Shown here: piece after piece, positions 20,411-37,500 of the stretch
How the letters are laid out: each line of letters starts with the position of its first letter
Position numbering within the stretch: position 1 is the stretch's first letter
Assembly (NCBI GenBank): GCA_016946835.1
Contig: JACVTC010000001.1
Span: 1,672,501 to 1,710,000, forward strand
Direction: 5' to 3'
Length of the DNA: 37,500 bases
Origin: Neocallimastix lanati (nom. inval.)
Taxonomy: Eukaryota > Neocallimastigomycota > Neocallimastigomycetes > Neocallimastigales > Neocallimastigaceae
The notes under the pieces: model-generated
Seen by the model: only the letters and a program-made list of their open reading frames with translations
Told to the model about the DNA's origin: nothing
Database searches by the model: none
Made by a program: the position numbers and the translations under genes

Positions 20411-20479
20411 CTAATATATATTTATATTCTAATATATATTTATATTCTAATATATATTTATATTCTAATATATATTTAG
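20411..20479. repeat. 18-bp tandem repeat, 3.8 copies
   Basis: Three identical copies of CTAATATATATTTATATT plus a partial fourth. The exact identity implies recent expansion. It is simple-sequence DNA. Confidence 0.85.
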
Positions 20480-20979
20480 TATGTATAAATATAATGTTTA
20501 AAATATTAATAATAAATATATTTAAATAATAATTATTAAAGCAATTTAGCAATTTCTTTTTTATATATCATATATATAAAATATTATTAAATTTATTATA
20601 AATTTATAATTAAAAAATAATTACTTTTTATTTTATTTTTATTTTATTAGTTGATTAAATCTAATATAATTATATCTAACAGTAAAAAAATAAATAAATA
20701 AAAAGTGACAATGAAAAATTAATGATAAAAAAAGCATTTTTAAGATTTAATATTATCTGTATAATATTTATAATATTTTCTATAAAGATTATTATATTAT
20801 CAATATTTATTATTATTTTAATAAAAATAAAATAAATTTAATCATTTTAATAATATTTTTAAAAGTTTTATCAGTAGATTCTATAGTTTCATATTATTAT
20901 ATATAATAATATTATGTTTAAGAATTCGTCTTCTATTATAATTCAAAATTTCGAAAACTATTTTGATTTATGATTATTA

Positions 20980-22429
20980 TCATGCCTCGTTTGTTTTAAC
21001 ATTCTCTCTAATTATATGGTTATTTATTCTTTGCATGGTTTTCTCAGAAAATGAACCATATGTATGTCCAACCTCTTCTTTAACACCTAATATATATATA
21101 TATTGTAATTAAAAAAAATTTAATATATATATATATATTAATTTATAGTTTATTATTTAGCTTTTCAAAAAATAAAAAATTTTATCTCTTTCAAAAATAT
21201 TACCTGGCATATAACCTGTATAACCTGGAATTGGATTTCTTGTTGATAAATTAACTTTCTTATCTTTAGGTCTTATTAATGAATATGGATTATACTCAGA
21301 GGATGGAGTTTGAAATTGATTAACAGCTTTAGTTGTATTTCTAGAATCTAAATTTTATATTACGTGATTTAAAATTTTTTAAGAATAATAATAAAAAATT
21401 ATTTATTATTAAATAATATAATATAATTAAATTTATTTATAAAAAAAATAGTATGAGTAAAAATGTAATTATATTGATAATATAATTATTATAATTCAAA
21501 ATAAACTAATGAATTAACTATATTTGCTTTAATATATATATATATATTACATGATTCTCCATAATAATTTTGAAGATTTGGAACAAATCCTTGATATCCT
21601 GCAATAAAAAATTTTTGAGGATGATCTTTAGGAAGTTTATAAGTAGATACATTTTCTAATAATTCCGGATCATGTTTTGTTATATATACTTTACTAACAT
21701 TACGAGCTGTTGTAGGATCAACAGAAACTGGATGAACATTTGCCATAATATTTTTAACTGCATAAGTATTTTCTCTATTTTTTTGGAGATAATTAAATTC
21801 AGCCATTGCTTTTTGACTACATTCCATATATGGTTTCCCAAATTTTTCTTTTGAAAGTGTAACAAAACCTATTATATTATGTTTATTTTAAAAAAATCAT
21901 TTCATATATATGATTATTAATATATATAATAAATCTTATAGTAATAATTATTAAATAAAAAAAAAAATATTATTTTTATATCTTTCCTTTTATAATTATT
22001 TATTATTATTCATTATTATTTATTATTATCATTATTATTTATTATTATCATTATTATTTATTATTATCATTATTATTTATTATTATCATTATCATTTCCC
22101 AATAAAAAATAATTCAATTAAAAGAATTTACCTTGATATCCAGGTATTGGTGGGAAAATGGTTTTTCTATCGTCATCACTACCCTTTCTAAAATCAACCT
22201 TCTTTTTCCATGGTAATGAGCATTCAACTTCTTTAATTTTTCTAGCATAAATTTCATTCTCTTTTGCACGCTCTTCTCTTATTTTTGAATTTCTTTGAAG
22301 ACATGGATCATTCTTGGCAATTTTCTTTGTTAAAGATCCATATGTTTCACCATATGAATCCATCATAGATGGAATAAAACCTGTATAACCTGCAGCAGCA
22401 TAACACTTTGAATCTTCTAAAATACCCAT
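20980..22429 (-). CDS. CIMIP2/FAM166-like flagellar microtubule inner protein (288 residues)
   Basis: Four exons by my reading: 22429-22132, 21868-21551, 21347-21204 and 21086-20980, which join in frame to 288 residues and a TGA. Introns are 263, 203 and 117 nt, all GT-AG and all phase 1. The protein has four copies of the DUF2475-type motif, a GYxGF(I/V)P turn followed by an (F/Y)GxxY box: GYTGFIPSMMDSYGETYG (14-31), IPGYQGFV...FGKPY (95-113), GYQGFVPNLQNYYGESY (190-206) and IPGYTGYMPG...HTYG (245-264). Relatives are proteins bound inside ciliary and flagellar doublet microtubules, so a role in the zoospore axoneme is inferred. The first exon also has a Lys/Glu-rich helix-like stretch. Family call is fairly secure; which member is not. 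Confidence 0.82.
22011..22095. repeat. 19-bp tandem repeat inside intron 1 of the CIMIP2-like gene
   Basis: Four to five copies of a 19-bp ATTATTATCATTATTATTT unit lie within the 263-nt intron 21869-22131. The ATC marks recur at 22028, 22047, 22066 and 22085. Confidence 0.8.
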
Positions 22430-25400
22430 CTTTTATTTTTATTTCTTATTTTTTAATCAAATTAGATAAAATTTTTGATGATATTCTCTTTATAAAAATA
22501 TTAAGAAAAAATGTTACAATATATATTATTTTCTCAGTATAAAATTATATTTATAAAACAAAAAAAATACAAAAATTTAAATCAGCAAAAAAATTTTTTA
22601 AAATTTTTTAAAAAAAATATATATATATGATTTAACATTATGATCTAATTAATAAGTAAATTATATTTAAATAATTTAATTAATTTTTTTTTTTTTTTAG
22701 TTATGTATATTGACGAATGGTAATATAGTAATTGTTTAAATAATTTATAAATAATTTTTTAATTTTTGATAATTTAAAGTTTATGGTAAATTAATAGAAA
22801 AATATTTTTTAATCATTAAACTTCTATATTTAGTTTATTATTATATAGTTATATGAGACTTATTTCATTAATATAGATAAATTTCATTAGTACTAATAAA
22901 TGATGAAAATAATTACTATTAATGATTATTAAAAATGATATTTTTGGAATCTTTTTTAAAAAAATACTTATAGTATTATTATATATTATATTATGTTGTT
23001 TTTATATCAATTTCAAGAAATTTTAAATCATTTATTCAATTATATTATTAATTAAGAAAAAAGATTTAATAGAAATTACCATTATCTTTTTTTCTTTATA
23101 TATATATATATATAGAACTTATTTCTTAAATATTTAATATAAATATGAATAAAATTAAATAAAAAATAATTAATAATATAACCATATTTTGTATATTACT
23201 TTAAATACATAAATTTTTAATTTTATAAAAATGTATCCAATTGAGTAGTATTGATTAATTAAAAATTTCTTGATAATTTTCATTTTATTTATATATTTAA
23301 AATATTACCGAATTTCACTGTTTTTTTTTTTTCTGTTAATTTTTTTTTATATAATATTCCCTTATTTTAATTAATAACCATTTGTAATAAATATTTTTTT
23401 TATATTAGTGACTAGTAGAAATAAATAAGAAATAAATAAATGATTTTTTTATTATTCACCATTATTAATAAATACTTTTTTTTTATATTAATGACCATTA
23501 ATAAATAAATATACTTTTTATATTAATGATAATTAAATGACAATACAAAATTAAAGTTTCTTTAAAGGAATTTAATTATATATTTAAAATTATTTGATAT
23601 AAAAAAAAGCTTATTCGTAATTTTATTTTATATATTTATATATATAATTTATTAGTCAATTCCTTCTTTAAATATTCACTATAGTATTAAAAATTAATAT
23701 AAAAATGTATTACGATTTAAATTTAACATTTATTAAAAAATATTTTTAAATAAATTATATTCAATAATTAAACATATATAAATTTAACGTATATAAGTCA
23801 TATACATTTGAAAAATGATTTAAATATATATAATTTTACATTAAACTAAAGTAATTGAAAAGAAAAAAATTTTTTTTTATATATATACTTGAAATATTAA
23901 ACATATATCCATATAAAGTTAAATATTTTATACCAATACTATTTGTAATTGGATAGTCTACATATATAATAATGTTAATTCAACATTATATTTTATATTG
24001 ATAACATTATTATTAAAATTATACAATATACACATCTTTGTATTAATATTTAATGAATTTATATTTCCAAATTAATTTATATAAAATTTTAATCAGTTAA
24101 GTATATACATATATACAAAATATAAAAATTTACATATAATAAAAAAGAATAAAAAAAATAATAACATAATTACATAAGAAATGATTATAGTATATTAATT
24201 CAATGTTATAATTAAATGCATTATTATATTTTAAAAAAGGATATTTAATAATTAAAAATTTAATACTAAGCTAAAGATCCTATATATTATGTTAAATGAT
24301 TTTTTAATTCATATTAAATATATTCAAAAATAATGATATAAAATAATTCTTATTAATTATAAAATCTAACGTTGAATTGTTTTTCGAATATAAATAAAAC
24401 AATATAAATAATAGTTTATATTTTATAATAAATTATTAATATAATATATCTAATCTGTAAAATTATTATTAAATAATTCTATAAGGTTTTTTCCGCTTTA
24501 AGTAAATTTTCATTTTATTTTCATATTCTTATTTATAGTTTTGAAGTAATTACCATCTTTAATTCAAAATTTAATTAAAATTAATGGATAAAAGATATCA
24601 TTTTCCCATCAATTAATTATAAATATATATTTATTCTAATGTTCTTATATAATATATCAAAAAAAAAAAAAAAAAAAAAAAATTATTCTAACATAACTTC
24701 CTAAATAATTAATAAATTCAGTGATGACATTTTCGGTTATTAATTTATTTTTCCTATAATTGACAAGATTTTAAAAATTATCTAAATCTTCTTAAATAAT
24801 AAATTATAATTATTTCTAGAATAAAGTCTTATTTATTATTACAATTATCATTATCATTATTATTATTGTTATTATTGAAAAATTCATTATTAATGATAAT
24901 TTCATAAACTATAATTTTTAATTTTATATAATACAAATTAAAATTTTCTATAAACTATAATTTTCCTTTTTTATATTTTTCTTAAATACAAAAAAAAAAA
25001 AATTATATTACTATTATTTTTTTATTTTTATTCGTATTTTTATTTTTATATGTAAAACTAATATCCTTTCAATTATATATACACACTAAATATATGAATA
25101 AAAAATAATTATAGAAAATAATGAAATTAAAATAAAATTTATAAAAAAATGTAAAAAAAAAAATTATATATATCCAATAATTAAAAACTTTAAATATAAT
25201 TTTCAAGTGCTGATATTCAAAAAACTTTCATTCAATTTATAATTTTTATGTAGAAATAAACTAAAATAAAAAAAAAAAAATTTACAAAAGAAATGCTTTA
25301 TTCATTTTTAATTACAAAATAATTTATTCGAATTTCTTTTTTGAATTTCTATTCTTTTTATAAAATATTAATATATATAAAAATATTTTTTATCTTAATA

Positions 25401-26027
25401 TTAACAAATAATCATTATTATTAAATTTAATTAATCATAATCAATAATTATAACTTATTTTCAACTTTAATTTTTTAAAATAGTTATTTAATTCTAATTA
25501 GTTATACGTAATATATATTATTGTTTTTAAGTATGTATACATTTATTTTAATATGTTTTAAATATATATTTTTTAATCATAGTAATTTTTAATTAATTAA
25601 GAATTAATATCTAAAATTTATTTCTCCAGGCTATTTATATATATATATTTACTTTATTTTTAATACTAAAGACTTAACACAAATAAATAAATTTAAATCT
25701 TAATATCATTTTATAAATTTTATATTAATAATACAGTAACGTTGTTGAGGTTTCTTCTTTAATAAAGTAGTAAAATATTATATATAAATAAATATATTTA
25801 TTAAATAATAAAAAGATAAATAAATAAGTAAATAAATAAAATAATAATAAATATGAATAATTAATACTTTTATTTCTTTCATATACTAATTGTTATTTTT
25901 ATAATATAAATATATTATAAATCATTTAATTATATATAATTAAAGAAGTAAATAAATAAATTACAGAAAAATAAACTATAATATAATTAAATTAAACAGA
26001 TTTTAAAATATATAATAATCAATATAA
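22430..26027. other. 3.6 kb AT-rich region between divergent genes
   Basis: It separates the minus-strand flagellar gene from plus-strand SEC23, so it holds both promoters. I see only A/T-rich words, poly-A and poly-T tracts (24660-24680), small (TA)n arrays and no coding frame. No TATA box can be singled out in such composition. Confidence 0.75.
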
Positions 26028-30409
<4,382 letters not shown>

Positions 30410-30953
30410 TTGTAATTTAACCTTTTTATCTGAAAATGATATAAAATTTAAAGCAAAAACAATAAAAATAAAAATAAATAAAATAATAATAATAATAATA
30501 ATAAATAAAAAATTAATAATAATCAATAACAACGTAATACATAATATATATAATATGTATCAATAACAAACAATTAAAAATAAATAATTGCATTTATTTT
30601 AAAAAAAGAAAAATAATAATAATAATAATAATAATAAAATAATAAAATAATAAAATAAAATAAAATAAAAATTAATAAAAAATAAAAAAAAAAACTTTTT
30701 TTTTCTTTTTTTTTTTTTTTTTTTTTTATTATGTAAAATTTATTATAGTTAATTGAACTAAATATGAACTAAATATGTATAATTTATATATATTAATGAC
30801 TAAAAAATATGATAATATTTAACAAAAATATTACTTTAAAAAAAAAAAAAAAAAAAAAACGGAAAGAAATTTAAAATACAGAAAAATATATATTTATATA
30901 TATATCAATAATATTCATGAAAATCTATATATAAAAATTAAAATAAAAAAATA

Positions 30954-30986
<33 letters not shown>

Positions 30987-30995
30987 TTTTGGCGG

Positions 30996-31052
<57 letters not shown>

Positions 31053-31358
31053 AAAAGCTATATATAGTAATAAATAACTGTAGTATTTTATATAATCTAT
31101 AAAACTTTTAAAGCAATTATATATTTCATTAATATTATTATTATTATTATGAATTATTTTTAATAAGAATTTGTATATATATTTATTTTTATTTATTTAT
31201 TTAAATCTTTATTTGAAGAAGGCAAACACAAGTTTATTTTTTCTAACAATAATAAAAAAAAAAATTCTATACCCTATTTTATTTGTAACCCCATTAAAAC
31301 AAAAAGAAAGAAAACATGAAAAGAAATTTTATTATATTTTAACAATTTTTAATTTATC

Positions 31359-31399
<41 letters not shown>

Positions 31400-31974
31400 A
31401 TATATATATACAGAAGATATATTAAAAATAAAAAAATATTATACAAAAATCCTATACATAATCAAATATAAACTATTATTAATTATATATAAAGACTTTT
31501 TTTTTTTTTTTTATTAATTTTTTTTATATTATTTTATTTTTATTTTTATTTTTTTATTTTTTTTTTTTTTATATTATATATTAAAATTTATTAATTTATT
31601 TTATAATCAATTTTTATCAATATTTTATTATTACTTTCAAGTTATTCATATTTATAGATTATTTATTATTTATAATAATAAATAATTAATGGTATAAATA
31701 AATTAATAACCAGTAAATATAAAATAAAAGTGAAAAAAATAAAAAAAAATTATCTAATTTTAATTTTTTTTTTATTAAGGTTTTTAATACTATAATAAAT
31801 TAGGTGGATTTATATTATAAAATAAATAAGTTTTATATTATATAAGAAATATTTATATATAACTCTATCTTCTTAATTCACAAATTATTACGATAATTAT
31901 TATTATAATTTTTTATTTCTACAATATTTTCATTTTTTATAGTTCTATTTTTCCTTTCCTTTCCTTTTTTTTTT

Positions 31975-32060
<86 letters not shown>

Positions 32061-32215
32061 TTTATTTTATTTTATATATATATATTATATTTCCTTTAAT
32101 TATTTTATTATATATTATTTAAAAATTTTTATTGTCATTATCATTATCAATTATTGATAGTTTATATTATATTTCTATGAAATGGGATTCTTTCTCTATA
32201 AATCTAATTATAAAT
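30410..32215. other. Intergenic DNA between convergent SEC23 and ELO genes
   Basis: It holds the 3' flanks of both genes. Features are a run of 52 A (30999-31050), a run of about 43 T (31979-32021) followed by (TAT)n to about 32060, (AAT)n at 30615-30645, (TA)n at 30965-30986 and other A tracts (30839-30859, 31361-31390). No gene was found; short open frames are Lys/Phe/Ile runs. Confidence 0.8.
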
Positions 32216-33604
32216 CTAATTGAATTTTTCTGACTTTCCTCTCTTTTTAAGATTGTTCTTAGCATCAACAGCAGTGCTTTTTCCAGAAGCAACAGCCTTC
32301 TTGATAGCTTGAGCAGTCTTTGGAGAAGATTTTTTACCTTTGTAAGTCTTCTTGAAGAAGTCAATAAATAAGAAAAGATAAGAAGTAATAACAACACAAC
32401 CAATAATAGCCATAAGAGCGTCACCATGACAGTTACCTAAGGTTGGAAGGAATGGATAATAGTTGTAAGCAATGTGAGTGTAAGTAGCACCATAAATAAA
32501 GAAGATATCAATTACGAATTGAATAATTTGAAGACTAGTAAGATATTTCTTCCACCAAACTCTCTTCTTAATGATTGTTGTACGGGCATAGTAATAATAC
32601 ATAATAACTATTTATATTCATTTAAAGAAAAAAATTATTAATTCATCCTTACCTATTAAAATTTTAATAAAATTAATAATATTACGATATTATCTTTATT
32701 TTTATATTTTACCATGAACAAATAAGTTAATAGCAACTGGACCCCAAGTCTATTATTTATTTTTAACATTATTTTTATTAAAACATAAAAAAAAAAAAAT
32801 ATATATATATATATATATTATTGTTATCAATTAATAATAATGAAATCACTTTTACTATTATTATTACTATTTATATAATTTATTTAAAAATCTTTATTTC
32901 AATTCAAACTTACAATAGTAGCATGACCGTAAAGTTGACACCAGCAAATGAACATAGTCATACCATGGTGATAAAGGTGAAGGAAATCTAAAAAAAAATA
33001 TATACAATTAAGATATTTATTTTAAATTATTTTATTTAAATTATTTCATATTTATATATATTAGTAAATGAATATATTTTATTTAAAGTTTTCTGATTTA
33101 AAATAATTAATTAAATTCATTAAATTAATTCAATAAACCAAAACTATTTCGATATTTACCTAACTTCTTCTTTTTTAAAGCTAAGAAAACTGTATCAATG
33201 AATTCATAGTATTTAACTAAATAGTTACAATAATACAAAACTTCAAGTCTTTGAGTGTAAGCTTGTGGAGCACAAACAGCATTAAATAATCCATGTTTAA
33301 AAATGATTTGAAAGATGAATTCAAAGATTGAAACACAGAGAACTAATGAAATTAAACAAAGAAAGCAATTATGAACAAAAGCAATTGGTTTTAATTGGAA
33401 TGGCTTACGTTTTTTCATGAAACCATGAATTAAAAAGATAACAAGGTAGTATAGGCAGAATAAAACAGCTACTTCCTTGAAAGTCGAAAGAGGAGTCTCA
33501 CCAACAACAAACTTAAATTTAGCTGGATCTTTACCAGTAACTAATTGTAAAGCTTTTGCAAAATAAGGATAAACATATCCTTTAAGTTCATATTCACCTT
33601 CCAT
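32216..33604 (-). CDS. ELO-family very-long-chain fatty acid elongase (315 residues)
   Basis: ELO proteins are multi-pass ER membrane enzymes that condense malonyl-CoA with acyl-CoA, the first step of each elongation cycle. Four exons: 33604-33160, 32987-32914, 32749-32713 and 32607-32216, joining to 948 nt (315 residues and TAG). Introns of 172, 164 and 105 nt have GTAAAT, GTAAGT and GTAAAA donors. Diagnostic boxes are YYEFIDTVFLALKKKK, FLHLYHH with the histidine box H152-x-x-H155-H156, INLFVHVIMYYYY (184-192, assembled across intron 3) and TSLQIIQF. Several hydrophobic spans are visible; the C-terminus is Lys-rich and lacks a canonical KKxx signal. It resembles fungal ELO2/ELO3-type enzymes for saturated very-long chains in sphingolipids, but substrate length cannot be read from the sequence. 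Confidence 0.93.
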
Positions 33605-33922
33605 TCTAAAAGTTTATTAACTTTATTTTGTTTGTTTGTCCAAATTATATATTTATTTAATTTATTATTCTTTGATATTATATAACCCTTCCATTAATGA
33701 ATATAAAAAAAAAAAAAAAAGTTATATATAATAAATATAATATTAATTATCTTTAATAATTATTTTATTCTTTTTTTTTTTTTTATTATATAAAAAACTT
33801 ATATTTAACATTTCATTTTATATTTACTTATATTTATAACTATATATTTACTTATTTTTATTATATTTTATTTCTTTTTCTTTTTCTTTTTTTTTTTTTT
33901 TTTATTATTTTCTATAATTTAT

Positions 33923-33972
<50 letters not shown>

Positions 33973-35189
33973 TGTTATATTTTTAAATTAAACCAATAAA
34001 TATATATAAAAAAAAAGGTTTTTATAATTATTATAAAAATATAAATATTTTCAAAGAATACTAAAAATAAAAATAATAAAATAAAATAAAAATATATATT
34101 ATATTATATTATATTATATTATATTATGAAAATATAGATTTTTGATTTAATTTATTTATGAATTAACAATATTTTATATTCATATATTAGAATATATTAG
34201 AATATAATAGTAAATATTTAAAAATTAATTTATTTTTATAATAATTAAATTTAGAAAAAAAAATTTTTTTTATACAATTTAAATCAAAAAAACATTAATC
34301 ATTGTTAATTTATACATTAATCAATTATTATATTATATATATATATATTAATATTTAATTAATTTATATTTTAATTCCATGAATAATATTGAGAGATCAG
34401 TAAAATTATAAATTGATATTTAATTTTAATTTAAAATAAATACATAATTATTATTATTAAAAATAAAAAAAATTATAATTAATAAATGAATAATAATTCT
34501 TAATCAAAAATGTAAAACATTATCAAGCTAAAATTTATAACACTATTTTGTTAATAAAGTACACCATAACTTTTATTTAGAATACTGTTAATTGTATATA
34601 AAATAAAAAATTAATAAATACTATTTAACGTATATATATTTCATACTAAAATCTATTATTAAAAAAAATTATAAAAAAAAAGTACAAAATGTTAATACTA
34701 TAAAATAAAAAAATAATAATATAAAAAACAAAAACAAAAATATAATTAGGAAAATTGATTTAAAAGTAAATTGTATGGTAATAAAAATAGTAATTTTATT
34801 ATATTAATTATAGAATTCTTACAATTCATTAAATTTAAATGGAAACATAAAAGTGCATATGTAATAAAAATTAAAATATCTTGTTACGGTTCGGAGTAAT
34901 TATTATAAAGATATTTAATATTTATTACTAAAATAATATATAACTATTGGGTAAGAAAATTTTCTTGTTAATTAAAAACTAACATGATTTTATTAATAAA
35001 TTTTAATAATATTCATAGAAATATTAATAAGAATATTGATAATTTGTTAGGATATTAATAATAATAATAATTATATTAAATAGAAAATATATTATATAAG
35101 TTGAATATAATAAAGAATAATTTTGATTTTAATTTAAACAGAATATAGGAAAGTTCTAATATATTAAAGAAGTTAAATAATTTAATTTG
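33605..35189. other. AT-rich upstream region of the ELO gene
   Basis: It has T tracts (33771-33784, 33889-33903, 33957-33973), (TA)n at 33927-33954, a TATAT pentamer array at 34093-34127 and featureless A/T DNA. The promoter of the minus-strand ELO gene must lie near 33605. No gene was found. Confidence 0.75.
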
Positions 35190-37500
35190 TGGTTAGGTTC
35201 TACAAAATATGGTTCCAACTTAGTCCTACTGAAATTTCTAGCCATCACATTTATATCTTAAGACTTATTCCAATTCTATTTTTCTTCAAATGTAAAAGCC
35301 CAATATTTGCGGGCAAACTTGATATTTTAGCAAGCATCCATAGTCCAGGGATGATGATTTATATAGTTTTCAAACAGAATTTCATTGGAAGATTTATTAA
35401 TTCCTTTAATAAGTCTAGCTGCAATGTCTAAAGGTTGTTGTTCTTGACCATAAACTAATTCAAAACTTGAATAATTCGTATTGGAATTTTTAAGGGTTCT
35501 AAGAGCCTTAAGAGCATAAGATAATACTTCATCCCAATCTCTATTTTCCGTTCCAATTTCTTTGCTTCTATTTTCTGTGAATCCATCTCTTTCAGGATGG
35601 TGGGTAGAAACAAGCTTAATGTAAAAGTCATATAAATCTAGGAATACGAAAACTTTAATTAAGAATTTTACTTCATCTTAAGAAGTAATATTTTCAGTTA
35701 CGGTCGATTCAATTAGCATATGAAACATTTTGAGATGACTCATTTAATATCATTAATCATATTATTCCAATAGTAACTTTACCTCAAGCGGTGATACATT
35801 TTATAATAGCCATTGTGACTAATTTTGTGGGCTTTAAATATGTTTCAATTTTTCATCAGTTTCAGTGACTAATTTCCTATAATCGTTTCCGTCAATAAAA
35901 TAACCCACACCATCTCTTTTAGAAAGTTTTTCTTTTATAAATTCTTTAATTACTATGGACAGTAGATCATTTTTTTTATCATTACCAAGTTTGGTAGTTA
36001 ATACCTTCCTTTCTTCGTTAATCTTCATTCTTTATAAAGCATCAGCAACAGCATTCTTTTTCCCTTGTTTGTAGCGAATATCATTCTTTGGATTACTAGC
36101 AGTAAGACACCATCTAGTTTTTCGAGCATTGTTAGGTTCCATATTTTTAAATAGACCATTGAAAAGGTTTATGATCGGTATAAACCACAGTTATAAATGG
36201 ACTTCCCATAAAATATGGTTTTTGTATGGTAATGTAATAGTATTAAGTGGGTTCCTTCTAAATATGTAATTCAATAATTTTTTCAGCTTTTGTGAGAGAT
36301 CCATTTGGATATTCTACATCATTTTCACCATTTTGTAAAAGTTAGCCACCAATTCCTTAATACGAAGCATCTATTCGAATGATAGATTCCTTTTAAAAAT
36401 TTGGATATTTAAGAATTGGCGCATTGATTAACTTTTCCTTAAATAGATAAACCCTTCTTGATGTTGTTTATTCCATTCATAATTAACTTCTTTTCTAAGT
36501 AGCTTTCAGATAGGAACAATTATTTGAGCATAGTTAGAAATGAAACCTCAATAATATCCTACCGATCTTAAGAAGGACCGAAGTTCATGAACGAAAGAGA
36601 GAGCTTTCCAATTTCTGACAGCTTTTATCTTACTATCAATTGGCTTTAATTCTTTAATGATAACTCTGCGACCAGGAGCATCTACTTGGGTTTGTATAAA
36701 GAGACGTGTCATTTTTCAATATTAATCTTGAAATCATTTTCTCTGAAAATCTCTAATACTTGTTTAATATTTTCGATGTGTTCTTCCTTGCTTTTGGAGA
36801 AAATAAGAATATCATCAATAAAGTTGAAAACATATTTACCAATAAGAGGAAATAAAATAAGATTCATTTTACATTTGAAGGTATCTTGAGCACTAGTTAA
36901 TCTAAGTGGTATAACTTTAAACTGACAATTTCCAAATCTAGTAGTAAAAGTAGTTATTTCTGTAATATCTTCTTCTATTTAAATATGATAATATCCTCTG
37001 TAAAGATCTCTTTGTAATGAAAATAATTGCTCCACTAAATCAATCTAAAATCTCATCAACATTGGGAATTGGATAACTATCTTTTCTGTTCGATCATTAG
37101 CTCCTCTATAATCTATGCATAAACACCATTTTCCGTTTGGTTTTGGTATTAATATAATTGTAGATGACCATTCTGAACAAGAAGGTTTAATTAATTGCTT
37201 CTGAATTAATTTGTCAAGTTCATTCTTAGGTATATTTTAAATTTTGATAACCTATTATATCTTTTCTATTCTAATTTTATTTTATGAAATTTAAGCTTTG
37301 AAGGGGATAATTCTTCTGTGTAAGTTGCAATTACCATAATAAAATTTTCAATATAGTTCAATAATTATATTACGGTATGTTTCATTTAAGGTTGCTTTAA
37401 ATTTGAATGATGAATATATTCTTTAGGAGGTAGACCTTTTATTTTCTAACTATTTTTTTGGCTTCCTTCTTTAGGAACTTTCTTAAGCATACGTAGTAAT
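35190..37500 (-). mobile_element. Decayed Ty3/gypsy LTR-retrotransposon pol, cut by the window edge
   Basis: Read on the minus strand from 37500: a linker region, then RT from about 37230 (KQLIKPSCSEWSS, LIPKPNGKWCLCIDYRGAN), the catalytic FIDDILIFSKSKEEHIENI (about 36825-36770), RNase H (RIDASY, VVYTDHKPFQW near 36185-36155, KQGKKNAVADAL near 36080-36045) and the integrase HHCC finger (HNGYYKMYHRL, SKCFIC, 35830-35715). The integrase core is deleted so that both catalytic Asp regions are missing; the part around HHPERDGFTEN and FELVYGQEQQPLDI (35610-35425) remains. In-frame TAA/TGA stops occur throughout, several explainable as CAA to TAA. No LTR is recognisable inside the window. Confidence 0.9.

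Larger units (their letters stand above)
18341..20979. other. AT-rich intergenic DNA between CotH and the flagellar gene
   Basis: About 2.6 kb of A/T-only words, T tracts (18739-18761), (TA)n at 19372-19395, hairpins and short repeats (listed separately). It includes the promoter side of the large CotH gene. I find no reading frame with normal codon use. Confidence 0.75.

Noticed and set aside
30985-30998. E2F/MBF-like TTTTGGCGG site
   Set aside because: It is a single short match between the ends of two convergent genes, with no promoter nearby.

Overview
The window reads as nuclear DNA from a very AT-rich, flagellate fungus. The best guess is an anaerobic gut fungus (Neocallimastigomycota: Neocallimastix, Piromyces, Anaeromyces and relatives). 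Four things point there: intergenic DNA that is almost only A and T with homopolymers up to 52 bases; short AT-only spliceosomal introns (about 97-382 nt) with GTAAAT/GTAAGT-type donors; two large secreted CotH-domain proteins, a family I recall as common in that phylum; and a cilium/flagellum microtubule protein, which fits swimming zoospores and argues against AT-rich non-flagellates such as Dictyostelium. The lineage is inference; no marker locus is present.

Layout from left to right. Positions 1-130 hold a possible gene end cut by the window edge. Positions 240-3549 (minus) are a decayed non-LTR (LINE) retrotransposon with a microsatellite tail, an RRM-like N-terminal region, a Ser/Asn tract, an endonuclease, a reverse transcriptase and a zinc knuckle. 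A second LINE 3'-end fragment at about 4104-4345 is interrupted by a 101-bp segment containing a strong hairpin. Positions 5785-7767 (minus) encode an intact 660-residue secreted CotH protein. Positions 7768-14776 are low-complexity DNA with a near-perfect 108-bp inverted repeat, an unexplained less AT-rich island (10860-11530) and another LINE relic (12199-13480, minus). Positions 14777-18340 (minus) encode a 1187-residue CotH paralogue with a three-tier Thr/Glu-rich repeat stalk.

The right half holds ordinary cell genes whose exon structures I worked out by hand, and all three close in frame. 20980-22429 (minus) is a four-exon, 288-residue CIMIP2/FAM166-like flagellar protein with four motif repeats. 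26028-30409 (plus) is SEC23, 13 exons and 759 residues. 32216-33604 (minus) is a four-exon, 315-residue ELO fatty-acid elongase. Positions 35190-37500 (minus) are a decayed Ty3/gypsy pol that runs off the right edge.

The genes do not form a shared pathway. The loose themes are secretion (SEC23 would coat the vesicles carrying proteins such as the CotH pair), membrane lipid synthesis and the zoospore flagellum. The points I find most worth a second look are the hairpin-bearing 101-bp insertion, the repeat stalk of the larger CotH protein, the all-phase-1 exon design of the CIMIP2-like gene, the SEC23 micro-exons with a decayed copy of exon 1, and the long inverted repeat.
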